From Arthrobacter sp. zg-Y238 (lineage in GTDB: Bacteria; Actinomycetota; Actinomycetes; Actinomycetales; Micrococcaceae): a stretch of DNA of 56,180 nt. Below the pieces are notes generated by a model, which was given only the letters and a program-made list of their open reading frames with translations, was not told the origin of the DNA and made no database searches. Where the stretch lies: positions 1-56,180 of the forward strand of contig NZ_JANFLU010000009.1 of NCBI RefSeq assembly GCF_024385525.1. Direction: 5' to 3'. Numbering within the stretch: position 1 is the stretch's first letter; the number at the start of each line of letters is the position of its first letter. Shown one piece after another: positions 21,799 through 31,001 of this stretch. Both the position numbers and the translations under genes were made by a program.

Positions 21799-21825
21799 CG
21801 TACGGAAGTTTGTCTTGGGAAACGC

Positions 21826-22419
21826 TCAGGAGGGGTACTGGCCGCGGCGGACCTGGGGCTTGGGCAGGCGGAAACGCCGCAGCTGCAGGGAACGGGAAAC
21901 CCCGTACCAGACATCACCGGGGTTGGGCCCGCCGAACTTGGCCGTCAGGCGCTTCCGGATCTGCCGGCGCAGCATAAAGCTGTCCGCAATCACCAAAAGG
22001 ATCAGCACCCAGAACGCAGCCATCACAATCAGCTGGACATCGATGCTCGGGATGAAGCTGAACAGGACGAAGACCAGCGCAGCGATCATGATGAATTCGC
22101 CGATGTTCCAGCGGGCATCAACAACGTCGCGGACAAACCGGCGGTTGGGGCCCTTGTCCCGAAGGGGAAGGTAACGCTCTTCGCCGGTGTCCAGGGCGCG
22201 GCGGGTCTTCAGCCGCTCCTCCCGGAGTGCATCGCGGTTGGCAGCCTTGGCCGCCTTCCGGTCATCAGGAACCAACGGCCGCCGGCGGGCGGCTACCTGG
22301 TCCTTGCGGCGGGGCGTCGGGGCACCCTTGCCCACCCGTACGTTGGCTGCCTGGTCAGCGGCAGCTGCCTGGTCCACAGTTTCCTGCGCGGTGGGCGCTT
22401 CTTTCTTTCGTCCGAACAC
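21826..22419 (-). CDS. DUF3043 family membrane protein
   Basis: 197 residues. A charged, Ala/Arg-rich N-terminal half (GRKKEAPTAQ..., about 1-95) precedes the conserved RDKGPNRRFVRDVVDARWNIGEF, two membrane segments (about 108-150) and a basic C-terminal tail ending PQVRRGQYPS. The family is actinobacterial and uncharacterised. The start is GTG at 22419; TATCCT on the minus strand ends 6 bases before it and there is no Shine-Dalgarno, consistent with a leaderless transcript. Divergent from the dipeptidase gene with only 38 bases between the two starts. Confidence 0.9.
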   Translation of the reverse strand: MFGRKKEAPTAQETVDQAAAADQAANVRVGKGAPTPRRKDQVAARRRPLVPDDRKAAKAANRDALREERLKTRRALDTGEERYLPLRDKGPNRRFVRDVVDARWNIGEFIMIAALVFVLFSFIPSIDVQLIVMAAFWVLILLVIADSFMLRRQIRKRLTAKFGGPNPGDVWYGVSRSLQLRRFRLPKPQVRRGQYPS

Positions 22420-22457
22420 ATCCCAAGGATACCGTGAAAGATTGTAGGGTTTTGGCT

Positions 22458-23873
22458 ATGACTTCCAACCCCACTCCAGACGCAAATCCCTCATCCGCGG
22501 ATGTCCATGAGGACGCCCTCCGTGCCAGCGTGGCCGCGGATTTCCCGCGGACCGTCGAGCAGCTCAAGTCCCTGGTGAGCATCCCGGGCATCGCGTGGGA
22601 CTCCTTTGATCCGGAGCACCTGAACCGCAGTGCCGCCGCCGTCGCCGAGCTGGTCCGCGAAGCCGGCATCGAAGACGTCCAGGTGCTCCGCGTGGACAAC
22701 AACGGCACCCCCGGCGGCCCCGCCGTCGTCGCCCGCCGTCCCGCCCGTGCCGGCGCGCCCACCGTCCTGCTGTACGCCCACCACGATGTCCAGCCGCCCG
22801 GGGACCCGGACCTCTGGGAGTCCGACCCCTTCACCGCCGAAGAGCGCAACGGACGGCTCTACGGCCGCGGCGCTGCTGATGACAAGGCCGGCATCATGGC
22901 GCATATCGGTGCACTGCGTGCTCTGGAGGACGTCCTGGGGGAGGAGTCCGGCGTCGGCGTCACCCTGTTCATCGAAGGTGAGGAAGAAGCCGGATCGCCG
23001 ACCTTCCGCACCTTCCTGGAGACCTACCAGGACCTGCTGCGGGCCGACGTCATTGTGGTTGCCGATTCGGGCAACTGGAAGGTAGGTGTACCGGCGCTCA
23101 CCACGAGCCTGCGCGGGCTGGTGGACGGCACCGTGGAGGTACAGGTGCTGGACCACGCCGTGCACTCCGGGATGTTCGGCGGTCCGGTGCTGGACGCGCC
23201 CACCCTGCTGGCCCGGCTGATTGCGACGTTCCATGACGACGCCGGCGACGTCGCCATCGCCGGACTCGTGTCCGGTGACGACGCCGCCGTGGAGTACCCC
23301 GAGGCGGACTTCCGTGCCGATTCGTCGCTGCTCGACGGCGTCCGGCTCGCCGGAACGGGCTCCATTGCCTCCCGGCTGTGGACCAAACCCGCCCTGTCGA
23401 TCATCGGCATAGATGTACCGACCGTGGCGATGTCCTCCAACACCATCCAGCCGAAGGCCCGCGCGAAGTTCAGTCTGCGCCTGGCCCCCGGGCAGAGCCC
23501 GGAGGAGGCCATGGCAGCCGTCGAGGCACACGTCCAGGCTCATGCTCCCTTCGGTGCCAAGGTCACGTTCACACCGGGGGAGCAGGGCAACGCCTTCGCC
23601 ACCGACACCACTGCCAGCGCCGCACGCACCGCGTTGTGGGCCCTCGAACGGGCGTGGGGTGTGGAGCCGGTGGAATCGGGCATGGGCGGATCCATCCCGT
23701 TCATCTCGGACCTCGTGGAACTGTTCCCGGAGGCGCAGATCCTGATCACCGGCGTCGAGGATCCGGATTCACGCGCCCACAGCGCCAACGAATCACTGGA
23801 CCTGGGCGACTTCCGGAACGCCATCCTGGCCGAAGCGCTGCTCCTCGCCCGCCTTGGAGCCGTTGCAGGCTAG
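22458..23873 (+). CDS. M20-family dipeptidase
   Basis: 471 residues. Dizinc metallopeptidase of family M20 (carnosinase/CPG2-like). Metal ligands and catalytic residues are visible in LLYAHHDVQPPGDPDLWESDPF, GRGAADDKAGIMAHIGAL and EGEEEAGSP; a lid/dimerisation domain occupies about 200-320, and the last zinc ligand lies in DSRAHSANE. Probably cytoplasmic, acting on dipeptides; the exact substrate is unknown. The ATG at 22458 has TAGGGT ending 7 bases upstream. A large hairpin follows the stop. Confidence 0.92.
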   Translation: MTSNPTPDANPSSADVHEDALRASVAADFPRTVEQLKSLVSIPGIAWDSFDPEHLNRSAAAVAELVREAGIEDVQVLRVDNNGTPGGPAVVARRPARAGAPTVLLYAHHDVQPPGDPDLWESDPFTAEERNGRLYGRGAADDKAGIMAHIGALRALEDVLGEESGVGVTLFIEGEEEAGSPTFRTFLETYQDLLRADVIVVADSGNWKVGVPALTTSLRGLVDGTVEVQVLDHAVHSGMFGGPVLDAPTLLARLIATFHDDAGDVAIAGLVSGDDAAVEYPEADFRADSSLLDGVRLAGTGSIASRLWTKPALSIIGIDVPTVAMSSNTIQPKARAKFSLRLAPGQSPEEAMAAVEAHVQAHAPFGAKVTFTPGEQGNAFATDTTASAARTALWALERAWGVEPVESGMGGSIPFISDLVELFPEAQILITGVEDPDSRAHSANESLDLGDFRNAILAEALLLARLGAVAG

Positions 23874-23888
23874 GAAACAGGACCAAAG

Positions 23889-23926
23889 CAGGTGCCGGGC
23901 GGGAATTCTTTTAGGCCCGGCACCTG
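23889..23926 (+). terminator. Hairpin after the dipeptidase gene
   Basis: CAGGTGCCGGGC (23889-23900) pairs perfectly with GCCCGGCACCTG (23915-23926) around a 14-base loop. No T run follows, so efficiency as an intrinsic terminator is uncertain. Confidence 0.6.
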
Positions 23927-24033
23927 TTAGATCGTTGGGGGCCAGCAGACGTACCATTGAGACACTGGTCCGGCCCGCGGCAGGCGATTCAAGGCGTGTA
24001 CGCGGAAAGACCAGCTGAGGAAAGAGAGAAACT

Positions 24034-24414
24034 ATGAGCGTTTCCACCAGCGAAAACACGACCGCTGCAGCAGAGGCCGAGCTGCCCGTACACGAAGTAC
24101 TGCTGTCTGATGTAGCCGCACAGAAGGTCCGCAGCCTGCTGGAGCAGGAAGGCCGCACCGACCTCCGTCTCCGTGTGGCAGTCCAGCCCGGAGGCTGCTC
24201 GGGACTCATCTACCAGCTCTACTTCGACGAGCGCGTCCTGGACGGCGACGCCGTCCGTGACTTCGACGGCGTCGAGGTCATCGTGGACAAGATGAGCGTC
24301 CCCTACCTGTCCGGCGCATCGATCGACTTCGAGGACACCATCTCGAAGCAGGGGTTCACCATCGACAACCCCAATGCCGGCGGCTCATGCGCCTGTGGAG
24401 ATTCCTTCCACTAG
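24034..24414 (+). CDS. A-type iron-sulfur carrier (HesB/IscA/ErpA family)
   Basis: 126 residues. Delivers or inserts Fe-S clusters in apoproteins. The three conserved Cys are present: GGCSG (Cys about 55) and the C-terminal CAC (about 119 and 121) in GGSCACGDSFH. The start ATG follows GAGGAAAGAGAG. Its position just before the cytochrome oxidase genes is common in Micrococcaceae and related actinobacteria. Transcribed alone, with a promoter probably within 23940-24030. Confidence 0.94.
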   Translation: MSVSTSENTTAAAEAELPVHEVLLSDVAAQKVRSLLEQEGRTDLRLRVAVQPGGCSGLIYQLYFDERVLDGDAVRDFDGVEVIVDKMSVPYLSGASIDFEDTISKQGFTIDNPNAGGSCACGDSFH

Positions 24415-24458
24415 GAACCATGGCTGCGGCGGCCCGCAATAGGAGCATTAAACGCCCG

Positions 24459-24564
24459 GCGCGGCGGTGATCTGTCACTGGATCGCCGCGCGTACGGGTA
24501 AGCTCTACACGTAGTAGTAAAACTAATGTCCGTAGACGGGAACTTTTTTGTCTCCGTACGGACA
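24459..24564 (+). promoter_or_regulatory. Structured leader/promoter region of ctaC
   Basis: Two inverted repeats lie before ctaC. The first pairs 24459-24468 with 24482-24491 (GCGCGGCGGT side, 10 bp including one G-U). The second pairs TGTCCGTA (24527-24534) with TACGGACA (24557-24564), 8 bp, with GAC/GTC inside and a T6 run in the loop. The first could terminate the Fe-S carrier transcript; the second lies about 33 bases before the ctaC start. Confidence 0.55.
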
Positions 24565-24596
24565 GCACTTGCACGCAACAAGAGGAAGGGCCGTCT

Positions 24597-25454
24597 GTGA
24601 GTTCGCAGGACCGAACCAGCAGCCGACGCGCCAGGATCTTAAAGATCTCAGCCGTAACGTCGGCCGGCGCGTTGTTTTTATCGGGGTGTTCATCGGAGGC
24701 TCAAACGGGCTGGTTGCCGTCGGACCGCGACACCACTAACCACACCGGCCGCATCATTGACCTGTGGGTCAACTCGTGGATTGCCGCCCTGGCGGTTGGT
24801 ATCCTCACCTGGGCTTTGATCCTGTGGTGCATGGTTGCCTACCGCCGCCGCAAGAACGAGACCGGGTACCCCCGCCAGCTCAGCTACAACCTGCCGCTGG
24901 AAATCTTCTACACGGCCGTACCGCTGTTCATGGTTCTGGTGTTGTTCTACTTCACCAACCAGGACATCAAGGCGATCAATGCAACCAGCGATGACCCGGA
25001 CCGGGTCATCATTGATGTGCGCGCCAAGCAGTGGTCCTGGGACTTCAACTATGTCAACGAAGACAAGTACTACCAGGGCGTTCAGGTAAACCTCGACGGC
25101 CAGGAAGTCAAGCAGGATGAGTTCCCCACGTTGGTGCTCCCTGTTGACCAGACCATCGAACTGCAGCTGAACACCCGCGACGTCCAGCACTCCTTCTGGG
25201 TGCCTGCGTTCCTGCAGAAGATGGACGTCTACCCCGGCCGCACCAACGTCATCACCCTCGAAACCGGTAAGACCGGAACCTTCGACGGTAAGTGCGCCGA
25301 GCTCTGCGGTGAGTACCACTCCGAAATGCTCTTCAACGTCGAGGTTGTCAGCGAAGCCGAGTACGACGAGTACGTAGCGACCCTGCCCAGCGGGCAGGTC
25401 GACGAGAACTACGACCGCCAGTACAACTCAGAATCTAGCGAAGTTAGGAAGTAG
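24597..25454 (+). CDS. ctaC: Cytochrome c oxidase subunit II (aa3 type)
   Basis: 285 residues. CuA-bearing subunit of the aa3 oxidase. A lipoprotein-type signal ends in LSGC (Cys about 31), followed by two membrane helices (about 55-80 and 98-122) and the periplasm-facing cupredoxin domain. CuA ligands are seen in VQHSFWVP and [18 protein letters not shown] is the aromatic electron-entry region. In actinobacteria this enzyme forms a supercomplex with the bc complex encoded by qcrCAB at 29.3-32.9 kb. The start is GTG at 24597 with AGAGGAAGGG 6 bases upstream. It leads the ctaC-ctaD-ctaF operon. Confidence 0.97.
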   Translation: MSSQDRTSSRRARILKISAVTSAGALFLSGCSSEAQTGWLPSDRDTTNHTGRIIDLWVNSWIAALAVGILTWALILWCMVAYRRRKNETGYPRQLSYNLPLEIFYTAVPLFMVLVLFYFTNQDIKAINATSDDPDRVIIDVRAKQWSWDFNYVNEDKYYQGVQVNLDGQEVKQDEFPTLVLPVDQTIELQLNTRDVQHSFWVPAFLQKMDVYPGRTNVITLETGKTGTFDGKCAELCGEYHSEMLFNVEVVSEAEYDEYVATLPSGQVDENYDRQYNSESSEVRK

Positions 25455-25462
25455 GTGACGTC

Positions 25463-27187
25463 ATGACTACTCTCGAATACACTTCGGAAGATTCCGGCAC
25501 CAGGGTTGCGCCCCGCGTAGTACCCGTCTCCAAGGGACGAATCGTTGTCAGCTGGATCACGTCCACTGACCACAAGACGATCGGGTACATGTACCTGATT
25601 GCCTCGTTTATCTTCTTCTGCCTCGCAGGCGTGATGGCATTGGTCATCCGCGCGGAGCTGTTTGAACCCGGTATGCAGATCCTGCAGACCAAGGACCAGT
25701 ACAACCAGCTGTTCACGATGCACGGCACCGTGATGCTGCTGATGTTCGCCACCCCGCTGTTCTCCGGTTTCGCGAACGTCATCATGCCCCTGCAGATCGG
25801 CGCACCGGATGTTGCCTTCCCGCGGTTGAACGCCCTGGCGTTCTGGTTCTTCCTCTTCGGCAGCACCATTGCCGTTGCCGGCTTCATTACGCCGCAGGGC
25901 GCAGCGTCCTTCGGCTGGTTCGCGTACACCCCGCTGTCCAGCACCACGTTCTCTCCGGGCGTGGGCGGAGACCTCTGGGTCTTCGGCCTGGCACTGTCCG
26001 GCTTCGGCACCATCCTCGGTGCGGTCAACTTCATCACCACCATCATCTGCATGCGTGCCCCGGGCATGACCATGTGGCGCATGCCGATCTTCACCTGGAA
26101 CACGCTGGTTACGGCCATCCTGGTCCTGATGGCGTTCCCGCCCCTGGCGGCTGCACTGTTCGCCCTCGGCGCCGACCGGCGCTTCGGAGCGCACATCTTC
26201 GATCCGGAACGCGGCGGTGCCATCCTGTGGCAGCACCTGTTCTGGTTCTTCGGCCACCCCGAGGTCTACATCATCGCCCTGCCGTTCTTCGGCATCGTGT
26301 CCGAGATCTTCCCGGTCTTCAGCCGCAAGCCGATCTTCGGCTACAAGGGCCTGGTCTACGCAACCATCGCCATCGCCGCACTGTCGGTGACGGTCTGGGC
26401 GCACCACATGTACGTGACCGGCGCAGTCATGCTGCCGTTCTTCGCCTTCATGACGATGTTGATTGCGGTGCCTACGGGCGTGAAGTTCTTCAACTGGATC
26501 GGCACCATGTGGCGGGGGTCCATCACCTTTGAGACCCCCATGCTCTGGAGCATCGGCTTCCTCATTACGTTCCTCTTCGGCGGTCTGACCGGCATCATCC
26601 TGTCCTCCCCGCCGCTGGACTTCCACGTCTCGGATACGTACTTCGTGGTGGCACACTTCCACTACGTCATCTTCGGCACCGTGGTGTTCGCGATGTTCGC
26701 AGGCTTCTACTTCTGGTGGCCCAAGTGGACCGGCAAGATGCTCAACGAACGCCTGGGCAAGATCCACTTCTGGCTCCTGTTCATCGGCTTCCACGGCACC
26801 TTCCTCATCCAGCACTGGCTGGGTGTCCTGGGCATGCCGCGCCGCTACGCCGACTACCTGGTGGAAGACAACTTCACCGCGATGAACCAGTTCTCCACCA
26901 TTGCCTCCTTCGTCCTGGGTGCCTCGATGATCCCGTTCTTCTGGAACGTGTACATCACCTGGCGCCACGGCAAGAAGGTTGAAGTGGACGACCCCTGGGG
27001 CTTCGGTGGCTCGCTCGAGTGGGCAACTTCCTGCCCGCCGCCGCGCCACAACTTCACGTCGCTGCCCCGGATCCGTTCGGAGCGTCCGGCACTGGACCTG
27101 CACCACCCCGAGCTGCAGCAGCACGTCACTGACGATTCCGCGGCTGCCAAGGTATTCGGCCCCGGCGACCGGAAGGAAAAAGTCTAA
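25463..27187 (+). CDS. ctaD: Cytochrome c oxidase subunit I (aa3 type)
   Basis: 574 residues, twelve membrane helices. Holds heme a, heme a3 and CuB and reduces oxygen. Visible signatures: [16 protein letters not shown] [26 protein letters not shown] (heme a ligand), [20 protein letters not shown] (CuB His, cross-linked Tyr), WAHHMYVTG (CuB His pair), and [13 protein letters not shown] (heme ligands). The start ATG lies 8 bases after the ctaC stop; the stop overlaps the ctaF ATG (TAATG). The long frame on the opposite strand is a shadow. Confidence 0.98.
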   Translation: MTTLEYTSEDSGTRVAPRVVPVSKGRIVVSWITSTDHKTIGYMYLIASFIFFCLAGVMALVIRAELFEPGMQILQTKDQYNQLFTMHGTVMLLMFATPLFSGFANVIMPLQIGAPDVAFPRLNALAFWFFLFGSTIAVAGFITPQGAASFGWFAYTPLSSTTFSPGVGGDLWVFGLALSGFGTILGAVNFITTIICMRAPGMTMWRMPIFTWNTLVTAILVLMAFPPLAAALFALGADRRFGAHIFDPERGGAILWQHLFWFFGHPEVYIIALPFFGIVSEIFPVFSRKPIFGYKGLVYATIAIAALSVTVWAHHMYVTGAVMLPFFAFMTMLIAVPTGVKFFNWIGTMWRGSITFETPMLWSIGFLITFLFGGLTGIILSSPPLDFHVSDTYFVVAHFHYVIFGTVVFAMFAGFYFWWPKWTGKMLNERLGKIHFWLLFIGFHGTFLIQHWLGVLGMPRRYADYLVEDNFTAMNQFSTIASFVLGASMIPFFWNVYITWRHGKKVEVDDPWGFGGSLEWATSCPPPRHNFTSLPRIRSERPALDLHHPELQQHVTDDSAAAKVFGPGDRKEKV

Positions 27188-27588
27188 TGAAGGTTGAGAC
27201 TAAACTCTTCGCTTACATGGCGCCGTTCTTCGTCGTCGTCGGCGTGGTCTACGGCTACATGGTCGAGTGGACGGAGCCCGTTGGTTACCTGGCGCTCTTC
27301 CTCACCGGCGGCATGTCCGGGATGATCGCCTACTACATCGGCTTCACCGGCAAGCGGGTCGGTCCCCGCCCCGAGGATCGTCTGGACGCCGAGATCCACG
27401 AAGGTTCCGGCGAGCAGGGCTTCTTCAGCCCGTGGAGCTGGTGGCCGCTGCTGCTGGGTGCCTCTGCCGCTATCGGCTTCCTGGGCATGGCAGTGGGCTG
27501 GTGGATCCTGTACATCGGTGCCGGCCTGGCCGTCATCGCGCTGGTTGGCTGGGTTTTCGAGTACAGCCGCGGAAACCACGCCCACTAG
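27187..27588 (+). CDS. ctaF: Cytochrome c oxidase subunit IV (actinobacterial)
   Basis: 133 residues, four hydrophobic segments, matching the actinobacterial subunit 4 of the aa3 oxidase: [23 protein letters not shown] at the start, GKRVGPRPEDRLDAEI in the loop, and FFSPWSWWPLLLG. It has no metal ligands and probably stabilises the complex. ATG overlaps the ctaD stop. A strong terminator follows, so this closes the operon. Confidence 0.95.
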   Translation: MKVETKLFAYMAPFFVVVGVVYGYMVEWTEPVGYLALFLTGGMSGMIAYYIGFTGKRVGPRPEDRLDAEIHEGSGEQGFFSPWSWWPLLLGASAAIGFLGMAVGWWILYIGAGLAVIALVGWVFEYSRGNHAH

Positions 27589-27605
27589 GGACTGCATAAC
27601 AGCAT

Positions 27606-27647
27606 AAAAAGGAAGGACCCGCAGGTGACTGCGGGTCCTTCCTTTTT
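27606..27647 (+). terminator. Intrinsic terminator of the ctaCDF operon
   Basis: A perfect 19-bp stem (27606-27624 with 27629-27647), loop GTGA, with A5 at the base on one side and T5 on the other, so it can work in both directions. Confidence 0.97.
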
Positions 27648-27702
27648 GCGTTGGTCCGCCCCCACAAGACAAGGAACGCTGCAGGGGAGGGGCGGTGCAG
27701 AG

Positions 27703-27712
27703 ATACCGGTAT
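27703..27712. promoter_or_regulatory. Palindrome ATACCGGTAT upstream of the GntR gene
   Basis: A perfect 10-bp palindrome about 90 bases before the gntR start, overlapping TATTCT (27710-27715), a possible -10 box. This position would suit autoregulation by the GntR protein. Confidence 0.45.
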
Positions 27713-27799
27713 TCTTAGACGGCAGCAGTTTTCCCAGCCGAAGGGGCGGAATAGAAGTATGCGTAGGTATGGTCCGTCCGCCGCTTCGGGACACCACCG

Positions 27800-28597
27800 G
27801 TGAGCAATCACCGGCTGCGGCTGCTCACCGAGGGCATCGATCCGGCCGCAGGCATCGCCAAGCACGTACAGCTCCAGGGCATTCTCCGCCGGTTCGTGGA
27901 AACCCATGCCGGGGCAGGGGAGGCCATCCCTTCAGAGCGTGAGCTTTCCGAACACTTCTCTGTTGCCCGCATGACCATCCGCCAGGCCGTCGATGCCCTG
28001 GTGGCGGACGGCGTCCTGGAGCGCGTCGTCGGGCTGGGGACCTTCGTGGCACGGACGAAGATGGACCTGCAGGTACAGCTGACCTCCTACTCTGAGGAAA
28101 TGCACCGCCGCGGCATGGTCCCCGACGCACACGTCCTGAGCTTCGAGCAGATCGGCGCCTCGCAGCTGGTGGCGCGCGAGCTGCAGATTGAACCTGGCCA
28201 GCCGGTTATCCGCTTCCGCAGGCAGCTGCTGGCGGACGGCGAACCGATGAGCGTTGATGAAAACTTCATCCCGGCGCACTACGTACCCGGCATTCTCGAG
28301 GAAGATCCGCCGACGTCGCTCTACAACGTGCTGAGCGAGCGGTACGGCCTGGTGATGGAGTGGGGTGAGGACACCATCGAGGCAACGGCGGCCTCGGCCT
28401 CCATCGCCCGCCTGCTCAACGTTGAGCTCGGCGCACCGGTGCTGAAGATCCAGCGCCACGCCTATGTGTCACGGGCAATGGTCGACTACTCGGTGTCCTA
28501 CTACCGCGCGGACCGCTACAAGCTCTGGGTGCCGCTTCAGCGTCCCGGAGTACGCACCCCCCGCTCATACCACCCGCGCCGGCGACCGAGCGCCTGA
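27800..28597 (+). CDS. GntR-family regulator (HutC/UTRA subfamily)
   Basis: 265 residues. The N-terminal winged helix (about 20-90) shows IPSERELSEHFSVARMTIRQAVDALVADGVLERVVGLGTFVA; the C-terminal UTRA ligand-binding domain (about 105-250) shows PGQPVIRFRRQLLADGEPMSVDENFIP. HutC-type regulators usually sense sugars, amino acids or their derivatives. The start GTG lacks a clear Shine-Dalgarno sequence. A palindrome upstream may be its operator. The gene lies alone with the uncharacterised gene downstream, between the cta and qcr operons; the ligand is unknown. Confidence 0.92.
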   Translation: MSNHRLRLLTEGIDPAAGIAKHVQLQGILRRFVETHAGAGEAIPSERELSEHFSVARMTIRQAVDALVADGVLERVVGLGTFVARTKMDLQVQLTSYSEEMHRRGMVPDAHVLSFEQIGASQLVARELQIEPGQPVIRFRRQLLADGEPMSVDENFIPAHYVPGILEEDPPTSLYNVLSERYGLVMEWGEDTIEATAASASIARLLNVELGAPVLKIQRHAYVSRAMVDYSVSYYRADRYKLWVPLQRPGVRTPRSYHPRRRPSA

Positions 28598-28657
28598 GTG
28601 CCACTCAGGGGGTCGCAGGCCCCGCCCACAAACCACAGCAGGAAGAGGAACACCACT

Positions 28658-29215
28658 ATGGTCACCATTCGGATGTACAAGCGCGACGAGGCGGGGGTGC
28701 TCCATTTCCGTGAGGCCCTCTATGACGAGGACGAGGGGCAGTTGATGCTTTCCTCCGGCCCCGTGGGCTACGAAGGGTCGGCGAAGGTCCAGGATGTGGC
28801 GCCCGACGCCGCGGAGGGCCTACTGCACGCCTTTGCCGTCACCTCGGAGGAAGAGGGATACGCGGAGATTGATCCGGCAGACCAACACTGGGTCATCGTT
28901 CAGTACGCACTCAAGACCGCCGACGGCACCGAGCGGGACCGTTACCTCGAGCACAAGGCCACCCAGGCCATTTCGTCGTACTTCCTGTGGCGGGGGCTGG
29001 GGGAGGTGGACCACACGGAGTTCGCACCGCGCAAGCTGAATATCTATTGCCTGGTCCCGGATGTGAACAAGGCAGTTGCGGGCCTGAAGGTAGTGCTGCG
29101 GGACCCGCTGCTGGACTTCACCAAACTCACCATTGGATCCGCACCCGTGGCCGACCTGACGGCCCTGAAGCAGCGGTATCCGCTTCCGGCCAAGCGGCCG
29201 TTCACGCTGGCCTAG
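28658..29215 (+). CDS. Conserved-looking hypothetical protein
   Basis: 185 residues; I do not recognise a family. It is acidic and soluble, with no signal peptide or membrane segment. Segments of note are an N-terminal beta-rich part (VTIRMYKRDEAGVLHFREALYDEDEGQLMLSSGPVGYEG), an YALKTADGTERDRYLEHKA centre and a C-terminal PRKLNIYCLVPDVNKAVAGLKVV. Codon use is like that of its neighbours and GGAAGAGGAA lies upstream of the ATG, so it is a real gene. It follows the GntR gene by 60 bases and may be its target. A strong terminator separates it from qcrB. Confidence 0.85.
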   Translation: MVTIRMYKRDEAGVLHFREALYDEDEGQLMLSSGPVGYEGSAKVQDVAPDAAEGLLHAFAVTSEEEGYAEIDPADQHWVIVQYALKTADGTERDRYLEHKATQAISSYFLWRGLGEVDHTEFAPRKLNIYCLVPDVNKAVAGLKVVLRDPLLDFTKLTIGSAPVADLTALKQRYPLPAKRPFTLA

Positions 29216-29256
29216 CGAACTAATCACCGGCACGCCGCCGGTACGTGCGGATAACA

Positions 29257-29299
29257 AAGAAGAGGGCCCGACCGGATGATCCGGTCGGGCCCTCTTCTT
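29257..29299. terminator. Bidirectional terminator between convergent genes
   Basis: A perfect 19-bp stem (29257-29275 with 29281-29299), loop ATGAT. It separates the hypothetical gene (+) from qcrB (-). The stem ends in AAGAAGAG/CTCTTCTT with only short T runs. Confidence 0.92.
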
Positions 29300-29313
29300 A
29301 CACTGCCTTGCGG

Positions 29314-30999
29314 CTAGCGCTGTTCGATCGACACCTGGTCGTCAGCCTTGGCTGCAACCTCGGACGGCGATTCGTGGTGATGCGCATTCTCCAGTTCGGA
29401 CGGCGTCACCGGAGCAACGCGGTCCTCGAAGAAGAAGCGGGACAGCTTGGCGCGTCGCTTCTCCTTCCCGGAGATCTTGCCGTTGGCGTCCGGCTGGGCC
29501 GGGAGCGCCTTGTAGGAGTCAAAGTCCACCAGGCGGTAGCGCTTGTACTCGTCCAGCGGCTCGTGCACCTCAATGTACTCGCCGTGCGGGAGACGGACGA
29601 TGCGTCCGCTCTCAACACCGTGCAGGACAATCTCGCGGTCCTTGCGCTGCAGCGCCAGGGCGATGCGGCGGGCAATGATGAAGCCCAGGATCGGACCAAC
29701 GAAGAACAGGACACGGAGCCAGTACGTCACATCGTTCAGCGACACGTGGAAGTGCGTGGCGATGAGGTCGGAGCTGGCAGCGGCCCACATGACGCAGTAG
29801 AACGTGATGCCTGCAACGCCGACGCCGGTGCGGTACGGCGCGTTGCGCGGACGGTCCAGCAGGTTGTGGACCCGCTTGTCCTTGGTCAGCCAGGCTTCGA
29901 TCCACGGCCATGCGAACAGCAGGGTGAAGACGAGGCCTGCCGGGCCCAGGGCCGGCAGCAGCACGTTCAGCGACAGGGTGTTATCGCCCCACGGGAACGG
30001 GATGACCCATTCCAGCGGGAACCCGCCGATGAAGCCGGGCATCAGGCGCAGGGCGCCGTCGACCCAACCGATGTACCAGTCAGGCTGGGTACCGGCGGAT
30101 ACGGGGGAGGGATCGTAGGGACCGTAGTTCCAGATCGGGTTGATGGTGAAGAAGCCCGCGATGATGGCAATCACGCCGAAGACGATGAAGAAGAAGCCGC
30201 CGGCCTTCGCTGCGTAGACCGGGCCGACCGGGTAACCGACAACGTTGTTGTTGGTCCGGCCGGGGCCGCGGAACTGCGTGTGCTTGTGGATGACCACCAT
30301 GAACAGGTGGATTGCAATCATCAGCAGGATCAGCGCCGGAACCAGGAGGATATGCAGCATGTACAGGCGGCCGATAATCGCCGTTCCGGGGAATTCACCT
30401 CCGAAGAGGAAGAAGCTGATGTAGGTGCCCACCACGGGGACCGACTTGATGACGCCGTCGATGATGCGCAGGCCGTTGCCGGAGAGCAGGTCATCGGGGA
30501 GGGAGTAGCCGGTGAAGCCGGCAGCCAGGGACAGGATCAGCAGGACGCCGCCCACCACCCAGTTGAGCTCGCGGGGCTTGCGGAACGCGCCGGTGAAGAA
30601 CACGCGGAGCATGTGCACCGAGACGGCCGCTACGAAGAGCAGGGCCGACCAGTGGTGCACCTGGCGCATGAAGAGGCCGCCGCGGACATCGAAGGAGATG
30701 TTCAGGGAGGACTCATAGGCCACGGACATTTCCACGCCGCGCAGCGGAACGTAGCTGCCTTCGTAACGCGTTTCCGCCATGGACGGATCGAAGAAGAACG
30801 TCAGGAACGTTCCGGTCAGCAGCAGGATGACGAAGCAGTACAGCGCCACTTCGCCGAACATGAACGACCAGTGGTCGGGGAAGATCTTGCGGCCCAGACC
30901 CTTGACCATGCCGGAGCCGTTGACCCGTGAGTCAACGAAGTTGGTGACGCGTCCCAGACGGGTTTTGGCCTCGTAAGGGGTGGCAGAGGTAACACTCAT
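29314..30999 (-). CDS. qcrB: Cytochrome bc complex cytochrome b subunit
   Basis: 561 residues, the long actinobacterial form with a C-terminal extension. Membrane subunit of menaquinol:cytochrome c reductase. Heme ligands lie in MRQVHHWSALLFVAAVSVHMLR and LHILLVPALILLMIAIHLF; the quinol-site region includes PDWYIGWVDGALRLMP. I chose the ATG at 30999, two bases after the qcrA stop. Last gene of ctaE-qcrC-qcrA-qcrB; it forms the bc-aa3 supercomplex with the ctaCDF products. Confidence 0.97.
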   Translation of the reverse strand: MSVTSATPYEAKTRLGRVTNFVDSRVNGSGMVKGLGRKIFPDHWSFMFGEVALYCFVILLLTGTFLTFFFDPSMAETRYEGSYVPLRGVEMSVAYESSLNISFDVRGGLFMRQVHHWSALLFVAAVSVHMLRVFFTGAFRKPRELNWVVGGVLLILSLAAGFTGYSLPDDLLSGNGLRIIDGVIKSVPVVGTYISFFLFGGEFPGTAIIGRLYMLHILLVPALILLMIAIHLFMVVIHKHTQFRGPGRTNNNVVGYPVGPVYAAKAGGFFFIVFGVIAIIAGFFTINPIWNYGPYDPSPVSAGTQPDWYIGWVDGALRLMPGFIGGFPLEWVIPFPWGDNTLSLNVLLPALGPAGLVFTLLFAWPWIEAWLTKDKRVHNLLDRPRNAPYRTGVGVAGITFYCVMWAAASSDLIATHFHVSLNDVTYWLRVLFFVGPILGFIIARRIALALQRKDREIVLHGVESGRIVRLPHGEYIEVHEPLDEYKRYRLVDFDSYKALPAQPDANGKISGKEKRRAKLSRFFFEDRVAPVTPSELENAHHHESPSEVAAKADDQVSIEQR

Positions 31000-31001
31000 G
31001 G

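Noticed and set aside
25409-27124. Long open frame on the minus strand opposite ctaD
   Set aside because: It is the high-GC shadow of ctaD: low-complexity, His/Asp/Arg-rich, no motif, while ctaD has all its catalytic motifs.
29245-30930. Long plus-strand frame opposite qcrB
   Set aside because: Shadow of qcrB; Gln/Asp/Arg-rich sequence with no recognisable domain, and it would read through the terminator at 29257-29299.
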